Shown here piece after piece: positions 23,476 through 34,858 of a stretch of 64,000 bases of DNA (position 1 is the stretch's first letter; each line of letters starts with the position of its first letter). Under the pieces are notes generated by a model. That model was not told where the DNA came from. It searched no databases and was given only the letters and a program-made list of their open reading frames with translations. The translations under genes and the position numbers were made by a program. The stretch is from Antrodiella citrinella (Eukaryota; Basidiomycota; Agaricomycetes; Polyporales; Steccherinaceae). Where the stretch lies: the NCBI GenBank assembly GCA_004802725.1, contig SGPM01000104.1, positions 1 through 64,000 of the forward strand. Direction: 5' to 3'.

Positions 23476-26400
23476 CTAGAAACTGTCCGAGGGATCCAGA
23501 GGGCCTAAGGGGCCGTAGTTCTGCGCCGCGCTTCTGGCTCCACCCCCACTCCGTTTCTTCGCGTGCGTCTTGAACTCTCCCAGAGCCGAACTATGCGCGG
23601 CCATTGGGGACGGCCCAGGCGAGGCCGAACGCGTTAGAGGGGTGTACCCGTTATTTCCTCCTCTTCCCGCAGGTGCATCTGCGAGCTGATACCGTCCGAT
23701 CTCCTGCGTCGATCTCCGTGTCTTTCCTCTCCCGTCGTCAAATCCCACTTCAAGCATTGCTTCGAGGTCAGACCCTGCGATGGTCTCGGCACTTGGGTTG
23801 GGTTGTGTCATCAATCCTATCGGTGGAGGCGGGTACGCTGTGCTCATCTCGTTATAACCACCGATCTGTGCGCCCCAATGATCATCTTCTGAAGAAGTGA
23901 CGGAGTAGGTATCTGAGCCGTCGTATTGACTGGTCCGTGGTGTGAGCAAATCCGAATTGGCACCAGTGTAGTTGCCTGCCAACCGGTCCATCTCGCGACG
24001 ACGACGTTCTTCACGCTTCAGCTTGCGCAAACGTGATCGTTCCCAGTCTTCCCATCTTCGCAGAGGAACATTTATGATTTCGGTAGCAACTGGTCCGTCA
24101 CCGTGAGCTGTGGCCTTCCCTTCACCTTCCACTTTACTACATAGTTTGTGAGCGAAAATCGACTTGAAGGTGCTTTGGAAGGACTTACCGCGTCTCACCC
24201 CATGAGAAATCGTCGAAATGCCAGAACGCATAAACAGGGAGAACGAAACTCCATATGGGGAGCGCCATCAGGTAGATCATCATCCAAGCAACGTACACCA
24301 CTTTGCGCGTCGTGATGAGAATCAGGACGGCTGGAAGACCCAGGACGGCGACGAGGAGTGTCAATGGGATTGCCTCCTCAAAGTTTTTTGGGGGGGTCAG
24401 GATCATCATGATGATCAACAAGTACGTGAGCGAGATGGCGATGGGAAGAACGACCGTGCCGAGGAGATCCATAAAGACGACGAACTGCATACTGAAGCAG
24501 AACGTACCGCACAGATTGCGAACCAATACCAGCTCCATTAGGTTGTGAATGGTGGAGTTGATCCAACGCCTGCGTTGCGAAAGGAGTATACTGAAAGTAT
24601 CAGGGACGACAGTTCTACACCGCGCTTGTGGGAGGAACATCATCTTCCTGTTAGGAAATGTGCGAATAAGGATGGTGGTCAGGAAACGATCCTCTCCTAG
24701 AAGCAGCAAGTTCTTCTGGTGAAGCGTGGTGACAACGTTTTGACTGTACTCTTTCACGATCTCGGGTTTGATGATGAGGGGAACCCAATCATCGCCTGTC
24801 GACTTCCGTGCCTTGAGTCGGAACATGGAGAAACATCCGGGAAGACATGATACACCACCAAAGACAGATTCGAATGCCTTTGCGAGATGATGGGAGATGA
24901 AGTACTCGAAGACTTGGATGGCGGTCACCCATGACTGTCGTTTGTTCGCTATACGCGTTTCGCCACATACACCCATGATCATCTGGTCATGATGCATGCA
25001 GTTGACCAAGTATTTCAGAGAATCCGGGAAGACTTTGGTATCGGCGTCAACCTGTGGTAAGACAACGGATTAGCGAAATGAATAGATACAATATACTATA
25101 CTCACCATCAAGCAAACCTCAAAGAAATCAGGCGTGACACCCATGAGTACGTGGACTTTTCGGAACAGGTCGAAGTCCAGCGGGGTCATCCTGTCATTGT
25201 AAGTGACACGAGAGAAAAAGTTCATCAGGATTAGCTGACTGTCGCGTTTGCCGCGATTACCGGGCTTCTTGTCTGACGCGGCCTCTGCCTCGGTTCCGCA
25301 TTTCACAACAATGACGGTGGGCGTTCGACGACCAGCGACGGCTGGTGAACGACGAACTCAAGACATGTTCGTTCCAAAACAAGAGAAGACTCACTATAAT
25401 GACCTGCGTACACCATAGCTCGGTTCTCCGCCTTCGCTCCCGACCCGACTGCCTGATAGCTCATTGGGACTGGATTGCCAAAGCGCGGATCCGCTTCCAG
25501 CAGGCTGACACAGATATCAGGCGTGCTGCGCTTCTCTCCCGCTCCAGTGATCATTCCGTCTGCCACCACGAACAACAACTTCCGGGCGTCGGAGTACGTC
25601 GTCGAAGAAATGGAATCGAGGGTAGTTCGAAGTGAATCCTCGCCCTCGGAGTAACATGTGACCAGGCAGACAGCGAACAACTCGGCGCCAATCTGCGCCA
25701 GGCTCACGATGGGAGCAGCGACGCCATCTGCATTGATGAGGGTGGACGCGGAAGAAGCCAACGAACGTGCGGATTTGTTGTTGAATTTGCTGAGCTTCTT
25801 CCCACCGCTGGGTCCGGCCCACGGTGCGGTACCGTTGGGGTTGTCTATAGAGACATTCGCGCCCTCGGGCATGACGGCAGGGCTGATGGCAGAGCGATTC
25901 AGGGTAGATGAATCAGGTGGGCCGGCCAACCTGCTGGACAAGTACCAGTTGAAGAAGCACGCCATGATGAAACGGACCATAACCAAACCGAGCACAACGA
26001 TGAGGCCGGAGTACAGCACCAGCTGTGACACGAAACAACCAGGAGTGACTTTGTCGATGTTACCCGCGTAGTAACGCTCCACCAGACAATGTAGAGCTGC
26101 CGCAGTATCCTTGTGGAACAAGATAAGGCGTGTACCATCGCGACCACTCTGTGTGTTTGTGGTCAAGACGGTGCGGATAGCAAGATCGAGGCTGTCCCCG
26201 GGGATTGGGTTGGGATGAAGGGTCATATAGGAATTCATATTGAGTACTGCACCGTCAATGACGAAGTAGTTCTTGAGGTTTGCGACCTGGTCCCAGTCGT
26301 AGCCAACAATGAGACCAGTGTTGACCATACCGAGCGAAGAAAGTGTCGCTGGGCTGAGCGTACCCGCAGGACATGAGACGCCAGAGCATGGATCTTCTGC

Positions 26401-27000
26401 GGCCGCGCGAAAGGTGAGCCCAGCGCATGAGGGGTAGCTGGCAGCCGTGCGTGTAAATAAAGTGGTGATGTCTTGGCCGGGGTTCTTGAGCAGGGTTGGG
26501 AAGTCGACACCGGTCACTTGGGGAATCTTCGTGACATTGTACAGGAAACCCTGTACGCCCAACGTCCCATTGTCCGAGCCCAAGGATGAGAATTTGCCAA
26601 GGGTCGACGCCGTAGCGGGACATAGGACTTTCTGTAGACCAATAGTGATGAAACCTACTGTGCCACAGAGCACCGAGATGATAAAGCAGAGTGCGATCTT
26701 CTCCCTCCATGCTTGTCTCACGGCAGGCTCCCTAAGCCCTCCCAAATTCTCCAGCAGGACATCCGGAGCCCAAAAGGATACTATATGGGAGAAAAGCCGC
26801 CATACATCGAACGAATCGTCGTCAGTGACGGGAACGGTGGAGCCGACAGGAATGTGTGCGCCATGAGGGTTGATGAGGGGAGCGGGAGCGACGCCACGCT
26901 CTGGGCGGGTGAGTGTCTTAGCACGTTTGACTGTGCCGGATGGAGGCATTCGTTGAGTTGGGATCGGGATATCGTTGTCGAACTTTATGCGATTTGCCAT
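23476..27000 (-). CDS. Class IV chitin synthase (Chs3-type)
   Basis: Chitin synthases polymerise UDP-GlcNAc at the plasma membrane. Four exons (27000-25395, 25341-25106, 25051-24189, 24136-23476) give 1121 residues. The amino end has [16 protein letters not shown] and [14 protein letters not shown], then a membrane span ([17 protein letters not shown]) and a large extracellular domain, as in class IV enzymes. The catalytic part shows [47 protein letters not shown] and the product-binding [13 protein letters not shown]. Several helices follow, up to [14 protein letters not shown], then a Ser-rich cytoplasmic tail. The start at 27000 ([10 protein letters not shown]) is the most upstream ATG consistent with the family; MPPSG, 17 codons on, is an alternative. 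It is head to head with the asparaginase-family gene, 350 bp between starts. Confidence 0.93.
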
Positions 27001-27350
27001 AAAAAGGGAAAGGAAAGAAAGGGCGCGATGGCCGTCAGTAATAAAAGAGTGGTGTGCGCGCTGCCAGCAAAGACGGCGGCGAGAACGATGATGGCGAGAA
27101 CGACGAGGACGACGGTGATGAGACACTTCGCAAACGTCGTAACCGCGGCAATTGCAAGGTGTTTATTTCGTGAATATTTTATAAGCGGGTCTGGACTACA
27201 CAATAAGCGTCAAATCGGGACCTTGACTGCGCCATCAATAATAATTCATTATCACAAGTCAAGCGCCCATAATCTCTCACTTCTCGTTATCACTGGCATG
27301 CAGTGGCTGCATTGGCTATCTCTTTCTTTCTTGACACTGGTGTACCCGCC

Positions 27351-28687
27351 ATGCCAGTCGAGAGTATCTTGAGCGAGAAGGGGCCGTTGCTTGCTCGCCG
27401 TAGCTCGCAGCACAAGCAACGCTATGTCCTTGTGATACATGGCGGCGCGGGTACCATGTCCAGGAACAAGTCGACACCAGAGCAACGCGCTGACTACAAA
27501 GCCGCACTTGGCAAGGCCCTGAGGGCAGGCTATGCCGTCCTCCAGGAAGGCGGGGAGGCCATGGATGCCGCCGTTGCGGCGGTCTCCGTCATGGAAGGTG
27601 CGTCATCCTGCCGAAACTGCATACGTATTCTGACCCTTGTATGTAGACTGTCCCCTCTTCAATTCGGGCAAGGGCGCAGTTTTCAACCTTTCCGGAAAGG
27701 TAAAGTCCTACATCGGATAGAATAATATTCGGATAATTTCAGACGCATTCGTTACAGAACGAGCTGGAGACGTCAATCATGCTGTCTACACCGCCGTCCT
27801 CTCACCCGCATATCCCTACTTCACGACGAGGATTTGGGATCACACTCTTGAGACATGTTCGCAACCCGTCTCAGCTTGCGCGTGCGCTCTATCTAGCCCC
27901 GACGGCGGCTCCCCACACCATGCTCTCTGATGCGACAGCGGAAAAGCTCGGTGAAGAGCTTGGCATCAAACTCGTGGACGAAAGCTATTTCTGGACGGAA
28001 AACCGATGGCGGGAACATCGTCGGGGCCTAGGATTACCGGAGGATCCTCTGCCTGGTATCCAGGATGATGATTTCGGGTCGGGGGTTCCAATGGATCTGC
28101 TGCCAAAAGGGACGGTGGGAGCTGTCGCCTTGGATATGCGAGGCTGCATAAGCGCTGTGACCTCAACGGGTGGTCGTACGAACAAGCTGGTCGGCCGGAT
28201 CGGCGATACGCCCAGCGTGGGGTCAGGCTTCTGGGCGGAAGAATGGGAAGTCAAAGGTTGGTTGAGACGCAAGTGGAGAACTATCCGAGGTAAACCTACC
28301 CGTGCGGCCGTCGGTATCAGCGGCACTGGTGATGGCGATGTAAGCTTCCTTAGATGATCCAATTATTCATACTGACTTTGGATCTAGTATTTCATACGTC
28401 TCGCCACCGCTTCTACAATTGGTCGTCGAATGAAGTATGGGCACGAGTCTCTCCAAAATGCAGCTTCTCACTGCATAGAGGAACTCCGTCGCGATGGAGG
28501 TGATGGAGGGGTGGTCGCTTTGGATAATGCTGGGCATGGTAAGCATAATGCGTTGCGATATTTGATACAATACTTACAAACAGTTGTAGTCGCGATGCCT
28601 TTGAACTGTCCTGGTATGTACCGAGGTGTGATTGAAGAAGACGGGATACCCAAGACTGCCATATTCGCGGATGAAGAATTGTCATAA
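27351..28687 (+). CDS. Isoaspartyl peptidase/L-asparaginase family (Ntn hydrolase)
   Basis: These enzymes are made as precursors that cut themselves before a threonine, which becomes the nucleophile. They hydrolyse asparagine or isoaspartyl dipeptides. Five exons (27351-27597, 27647-27699, 27743-28339, 28388-28538, 28584-28687) give 383 residues. Conserved blocks are YVLVIHGGAGTMSR, EGGEAMDAAVAAVSVMED, PLFNSGKGAVFN, KGTVGAVALDMRG (cleavage before the threonine at about residue 224), TSTGGRTNKLVGRIGDTPSVGSG and VGISGTGDGDYF. A run of about 110 residues before the nucleophile, including SYFWTENRWREHRRGLG, is the usual linker. I start at the ATG at 27351; an in-frame GTG lies 16 codons upstream. 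All key residues are present. Confidence 0.9.
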
Positions 28688-28797
28688 GATATGGTCGTAG
28701 AACTTTAGGAAATTAGGATATCGAATGTGCAGCTCAACTTGAAAGTTGAAATATAGCTCTTGTGCTATGAATATACTGTTGGTAGGATTATTTTCAA

Positions 28798-28894
28798 GTC
28801 ACTTTGCCGGAGTGGTTAACGGGATCGCCTGCTATTTCGGTAGCTTTTCAGCGGTTGTGCTTTGCACGCGAGTGTTCGAATCGCTCAGGTGACG
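28798..28894 (+). tRNA. tRNA-Ser (anticodon GCT) with 15-nt intron
   Basis: The full cloverleaf can be drawn. Acceptor stem: 28798-28804 with 28887-28893, one G-T pair; discriminator G at 28894. D arm: CCG (28807-28809) with CGG (28820-28822) and loop GAGTGGTTAA. Anticodon stem: 28824-28828 with 28851-28855. Anticodon GCT at 28831-28833. The 15-nt intron is 28835-28849, one base 3' of the anticodon, the canonical position. A long variable arm (GTGC TTT GCAC) shows a class II serine tRNA. T arm: GAGTG-TTCGAAT-CGCTC at 28870-28886. A run of six T at 28896-28901 is the Pol III terminator. It decodes AGC/AGT serine codons. Confidence 0.95.
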
Positions 28895-29027
28895 CTTTTT
28901 TGGACTTAGACGCGCTCGTCGCGTCGAGTCCGAAGTCGATCGCGCCCTTGCCTTCAGTCAAACTTCCTTGTGTCAATCTCAACGTTTGAGATACCTTTGA
29001 ACCTGTTTATAACCTTAAGTGGGAGTC

Positions 29028-30558
29028 ATGAGTGCGAACAAGTATGCAGGGTTGCCTGACATTGTTGAGTATTCGTCCAGTTTTTTGTTGCTCTGTCACT
29101 AATGATCCGTGCTTCTACAGGATACCGCGCCCGACGTCTACGAAACAGATGATGTCTTTCCCTCGACTACAGATAATGTCAGTTGTATGGACTCCCGTGT
29201 CTGCTGCTTAATGTTGACGTGTGTTATCATACAGAGAGGCGATTCCAGTGAGGATGAAAGCGGAGCACCGACAAGACATCCCAAGACAAAGAACATAGAT
29301 GGGCCGTCGAAGGAGGAGCTTGATACGAGCAGTCTAATGCCACCAGATGAGGCCAATAAGAAGTTCCGGAAAGCGGAGAAGAGTGAGTGTCGCGATCTCT
29401 GAGTCGATTGCTTCAGCGCTGACACTTTCGTTATCATTGCAGAACACCATCGTCCACGGATACAGTATACTTACCCACCTTCTCCAACGTCGTCAGGACG
29501 AACCTCACCCGCTCTTCATACACCCGCTCTTCCGCTATCACACCGCCTACGAAACCTTCAAGCAGAACTTGCAGCGCTTGAGACAGAGCTCGCGGACCCT
29601 GCCAATCCATTACTGCATAAGGAGCGGGAGGAGGGACACGTCGATCCAGGAGAGCTTATCAGAGGGATGGTTGACGTCAAGGGACGTTTGGAGAAGATCA
29701 GCAAGCTGAAAGAAGGAAGGGCAAAGCTGGTCAGCACTGTCATGGGTGAGGAAGGTGCTTCAAGAATGGAAAGACAGCCGAAGGAGGACGAGGAGACGGA
29801 GGAGAAAGTCGAAGTTCTAAAGGTGGACGAGAAGAGTGAGACGAGAGATATGGCACAAATTGATCAGCGACTTGGCGAATTGGAGAAGGTCATCGGTTCG
29901 TCAAGTACTACGCTTGACGAGGTATGTATTGAGAGTTACATTGTCGGGCCTACAATCTAACAAGTATTCACAGATGTCACCATTGCCTCCTCCTCTTCTA
30001 CCGCTGTTGACGCGGCTCAACACACAGCTTACTCTGCTCACACAACCTAGACACATAGATTCCATTTCACGGCGGCTGAAGCTCCTCTTATCTGACCTGG
30101 ATCGTGTGTCCGCCGCAAACAATGCCCACCACAATCCGAAATCGCGTCAATCATCTCATCAACCTGCAGGCCAGGGTTCACCACAGCCAGGCGGAGCCTC
30201 GCCGGCCTCACAAGGCCCCGCTGCGCCTTCGCCTTTGCAGGAGCAGCTCACGCCTGTCCTTACGCGTTTGGCGCCACTTCTTCCTCACATTCCGCACATC
30301 CTCACTCGTCTCCGAACGTTGTCCGCTTTGCATACCTCTGCAGCGTCTTTCCAGAGCACGCTGGAAAGTCTCGAGGAAGAGCAGAAGCGCGGCAGGGCGG
30401 CCTTGGAAGAACTTCTTCGTGCTGTCGATGGCGTTGAGAAGAGTCTTGAGGAGAACGAGAACGTGGTCAAAAAGAACGTCACAGACTTGGAGGAACGGAT
30501 CGAGGAGGTTGGGAGAAAGGTCGAGGATCTCAAGATTAGTCATCATGACCATGAGTAG
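29028..30558 (+). CDS. Dynamitin (dynactin p50 subunit)
   Basis: Dynamitin links the dynactin shoulder to the Arp1 filament and is needed for dynein-driven transport of nuclei and vesicles. Five exons (29028-29063, 29121-29177, 29235-29382, 29443-29921, 29974-30558) give 434 residues. The start MSANKYAGLPDID, then APDVYETDD, is the typical dynamitin opening. The rest is mostly coiled coil: HRLRNLQAELAALETELA, MAQIDQRLGELEKVIG, LLPLLTRLNTQLTLLT, ISRRLKLLLSDLDRV and a final KKNVTDLEERIEEVG helix. A Gln/Ser/Pro-rich linker interrupts the last two coils. The first exon is just 12 codons and ends at a GTTGAG donor. Confidence 0.88.
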
Positions 30559-31238
30559 GAGTCTCTTGCATCCGCGGTCCTGTCCTTTTCACTTTATATT
30601 CCCATTATGATTCACTGTGCAATAGGATACCCCGTTCGTCGTGAGTTCTATGCCTCATGTCATGAGCGTTTCGTGGACGAATCGATCCGTGCCAGTCGTA
30701 ATGCACGAGGCAAGTCATCGCACCAGGTCGTGGTGCGGCGTTGTGTCTCCGCTCCGGTCAATTAGATCCACGAACGGATTAGCTTTCCGCAATTATTCAC
30801 GCTGATTCACGGCGACGGCTTTCAAGATTGACTTTAGAGATGCCGTGCTTTACAGATCTTCGAATTCTCAAGACGATCGACGTGCGAGCAATATATATAT
30901 ACTCGGCTCTCGTCAATTATAGCGGGTTTTCGTCGTTCGATCAAGGAGTATCTCAAGATCTGTGGTGCATTCGAAGAAGGCTTGAAGTCACTTGAGTCTA
31001 CGATGTCGGATTAATTGAGTCTGTGTTGTGACGATCGAGAGTGGTATTCAACGTATGTATTCAACGCCAGGTGGAAACACAAATTGTGTACATTGACTAT
31101 ATCCTTTAGCATCCGCATAGACTACATAGTCACGGTCATAAGATTGATTGTTACATTGAGAAAACCCGAACAAGCCAGAAACCCAGTTCTCCTTCTCTAT
31201 ACCGACCTACACCACGGAAGAACCAACGCATCCTCAAA
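30559..31238. other. Intergenic region between convergent genes
   Basis: It lies between the dynamitin stop and the GH55 stop. It has a short alternating AT run near 30892-30901 and no recognisable gene, RNA or repeat. Confidence 0.4.
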
Positions 31239-34200
31239 TCAGCGGGTCCACGATGTCAACGTCTGCTGGAACCCATTGTGGTTATTAGCTTCGTTGATGA
31301 TACCTTGCGCGTTGACACTAAGCATCCATGTGGCATCAACAGTCGACAGACTGTAAATGCCAATGGTGGAGGCGGTGTCGATGTTGACCAATTGCTGCTG
31401 ACAGTCAAAGTTGGGCTCGCATGTACTGGTATCGTAGTTCTGTTAAAATAGATCAGATGAAAACGCATCCAAGATGGGCCAATGAGAGCTCACGGAGAAG
31501 AAGCTGTAGAATCCTGCCCCGAAAATCAAGATGTTCTGAGAGTTGGTGACCGTCAAAGCCCATGCAGCCCCCGGGCCAACGGCGGGATCGTTGTACTGTG
31601 TGTTCAGAACAAAGGGTGCCGGCGGAACCGGAGAAGGCTGGAAGTATGGCTAAACATACCGACGCATCAGTATAATTTGAGTGAAGCGTGTAAATATATC
31701 ACGAACCGTTTCGGTCTGTGCAAGACCGATGTAATGATTCTGCGCGCCGTTGAGGTAATACTGGTATTCCACATGGTGTTCACCTGGCAAAAGGTCAGAT
31801 GGTCTCATCAGTTGGCGAGGAAACGAAGTCCTTACTTGCGGTGCCGATGAACCAGACAGGGCCCTGGGACTCCGACATGATACCACGGCCACTATAGAGG
31901 GAGATCTGCGGGCCGCCTGCAACATCTATATCGTGGTCCGCCAACCAGACCCACATACCCTGCAAGATCAACGAGTAAGACGATACACTGGTTACCAACG
32001 CTAATACCCTCGTACCTCGAGGTAAGCAGTTGACTGCGCGGTGAGGTGCAGCGCCAGGAACGCAGCGAAACAATTATTGCCGGTGTTCGTCTGCTTGGCG
32101 CATTGTTGATTCTGTAGATTTGAGCCAATCGCTGATAACGTGTTAATATCCAGGTGATTACGTGCAACGCAAGACTGGGAACTCACTTCCTCCAAGGCTG
32201 CGACGAGATCACGAGATCAGCAACGATACGACGTATCAGATTTAAAAATGACCAACATGATGTGGGTATCCCATGTTCCAGCACCTCCCTGCTGTCCAGC
32301 GGGTTCGTGTACATTCCATTCGACGACGATCGCACCGGCGCCTGAGAACAATGAGGAAGTTGCACGATATGCAACGTGGAGCTCGAGACTCACTAGGGCC
32401 TCTCACGCTGAAGATTATGTCCGTGATCTCAACAATGCCAGTAGACCCGGCGTCGCCGACTCTGACGACGACCTGAGGATTATTGTAGTCCGTGAATGCG
32501 CTGCCAGAACCCATAATGACAGTCCAGGCTTCTCCGACCACTTGAGTACCCGCAGGGATGGTAATCGTTTCGGAGACGATGTATACACCGGCATCGAAGA
32601 AAATGATCTTGCATCCAGCGTACTGTGGAACTTTTAGCATTCAAACTTTGCAACACACAATATTCCCCCACGTACCTGCGCGAAGATGTTCTTGATGGCC
32701 TGAGTGTCATCCGTTTGTCCGTCACCCTTCGCTCCCTGGGACTTTACGCTGATGAACTGATTCACGGCGTAGTTGGCGTATTGCGGATGTGTCTTGCCGA
32801 AGATCCTGCCAGAGCTATCGAGTATACTTGAAGGCTTTGATATGGCAGGAATGTTGCCCTGGACGAAACTTGTTGAGGGACTATTGCCGCTATACACGTT
32901 ACCTTGTGCCCAAGAAGTAATTGTGGTAGTGCCGGTAGTGCCTGCGAGCTGATGCATGCGTTAACTTCAGAGAATGCAGCAGAAACTCGGCTGGGCAGAG
33001 TACATACCAATGTCGCGCCTCCGACGATACCGACAGCAGTTGGGACATTGGTAAGGTGCACGTTGCTGAGGACAAGGGATCCATGGAGAGAGCCACCACT
33101 TGACAGGGCGTTGCGAACAAAGATGGGGGTGTTGGTGACAACTGCGTCCACGATGGCTTCAGCACCCACTGCCTGGGAAGTGGTGTCGCTAGATGTGGCG
33201 ATGTCGAAGCCAACTTGGCAATTATTGATAGTTACACCTGAGGAACCCTTTGAGTCTTTCTCAAGTAAATGCAAGCTATATTTCTAACCTTGGAATGTCC
33301 ATCCCCAGTTCCATGAGGCGTAGACCTTCAAGGCCACGTAAACATCCGATGAAGAAGGTTCCATCAGAATACACTCACAGCTGGATGGAACAGTGTGAGA
33401 AGAGCAAGAACAGTACTGAACAATGAGATGACATACCAGTTTGTGCATTGTTGAAGGTGACATTCCGGACAGTGAACCTGATGATGACAGACAATATGAG
33501 AAGACGCTTCAATCAGACAGAGAGGATACATACTGCTGGTTGCCCATCCACGCTCCAAACTTACCACCATTGAATACCAAATCACCCATGAAACCTCCGC
33601 TGAGGAAAGCTCAGTGTCAGTTCAGATCGTGACGACACACAGTTATGCCGCAGGTCACCTTCCGTCTTCCATGAAGATACCTACAGACCAACGTGACCAT
33701 TAGTGTGAGAATACCCCAGTACAAAACGCGTCACCTACCCTGCTGCTGGTTTCCTGCTGCAGTCGACATTTGGAAGACGATATTCATGAGCGACGTTGCC
33801 TGAGCGACTTGCCAATGGAGACCAGTCGCTCCATTAACTGGAGCCTGCCTAAGGTCGATCACGAAGTTTCGAACAGACCGGAAGCTATACTAGCCATGAG
33901 CACAAACGAAGGAAATGACGAGCCTGATATAGACGCACAAGTTGTTGGTAGAGCCATAGCCAGGATTACCGTCTGTCCGATACGCTCAGTATCCATTGTC
34001 CGTTCCCATGAAATGCAGACTGACCTATTACAGCAAAACCCGCAAAGTTGGAAGAAGCGAGAAGAGTCGGAGGGTTTCTCGCGTCACCGATCAACTGCGA
34101 TTGGTAAAGAGCCAGGATAGGTGTGGATACTTTGTATGTTCTGTGGGGAGCAAGAGGTGTGCAAACGTGATGATCGTCGTATACAATTGACCGCTTACCC

Positions 34201-34770
34201 TGGTGGGAAGTAGATCACAGCCGGAGATGTACTGTGAGCATACAAAATGAAGATCATCTCGTGACTTGCAATGACAACTCGCATGCCCACCTAGTCGAAC
34301 CACAACCGCTGCCACTAGTGCACCGTCCGCCAGAGGATATAGCGTTGCTGAGAATATTTAGGTGAGAAAAAGCGGCGTAAAAAGCATCAACATGCATACT
34401 TGATTGCAGCTGTATCGTCGGTAACACCATCACCCGCCGCACCAAAATTCTGGACGTCTGTGAGCGCGCAACATAACAAGCTGCCCGTCGATAAAACGTA
34501 CCTTGACATTGCGGAATACTTGGTAGCTACCGGGGTTTGGGTTGAATGGGGCAGTTCCTGTAATACGGGCGTAGTATCAGTTGACTTCGACATGGGCCTT
34601 GCGCTCGTACCTTGGTGTTGAATGTTTGCCAACCAGAACGGGTCATTTGGACCTGCTGTACCTTGGGAAAGGGGCGCAGAGCACGAAGACCCTAGTGCCA
34701 GTACCTGTGTCAAACCCCCCAGTACGACTGTAGCTAATAGAAACAGCCTGTTCGTCATGCTGGACAGCAT
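31239..34770 (-). CDS. Glycoside hydrolase family 55 exo-beta-1,3-glucanase, 23 exons
   Basis: GH55 enzymes are secreted and cut beta-1,3-glucan. The model has 23 exons totalling 2322 nt (773 residues), normal for the family. A signal peptide (MTNRLFLLATVVLGGLTQVLA) is followed by two right-handed beta-helix halves, each opening with the family signature: NFGAAGDGVTDDTAAINNA and KSQGAKGDGQTDDTQAIKN. Other landmarks are PAVIYFPPGTYKVSTPI, DLRQAPVNGATGLHWQVAQA, ASWNWGWTFQGVTI, IFFDAGVYIVSETITIPAG, GMWVWLADHDID and SEHHVEYQYYLNGAQNHYIG. Two exons are tiny: 33380-33379 (2 nt) and 32197-32187 (11 nt). Other exons in order are 34770-34611, 34557-34502, 34449-34400, 34347-34291, 34231-34199, 34140-34025, 33972-33939, 33884-33739, 33680-33659, 33599-33534, 33477-33437, 33325-33289, 33237-33008, 32948-32676, 32622-32394, 32341-32257, 32131-32016, 31959-31836, 31783-31707, 31649-31494 and 31439-31239. 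An ATG at 34758 is an alternative start. Confidence 0.93.
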
Positions 34771-34850
34771 GTCAGATTCGATAGGAGTGGGGATGTAGAG
34801 TGAAGGTGATGATCCTGCAGACTGAAGAACGCAGCACAACCTTGGAGTAG

Positions 34851-34858
34851 CTTTTATA
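34851..34858 (-). promoter_or_regulatory. TATA box of the GH55 gene
   Basis: TATAAAAG on the minus strand, 81 bases upstream of the ATG at 34770, preceded by CA/AG-rich sequence. Position and sequence fit a strong inducible promoter. Confidence 0.7.

Noticed and set aside
26985..27203. Hydrophobic 72-codon frame overlapping the chitin synthase start, looking like a membrane peptide
   Set aside because: It begins at TTG, not ATG, is out of frame with the enzyme, and the family amino end is fully explained by the frame starting at 27000.
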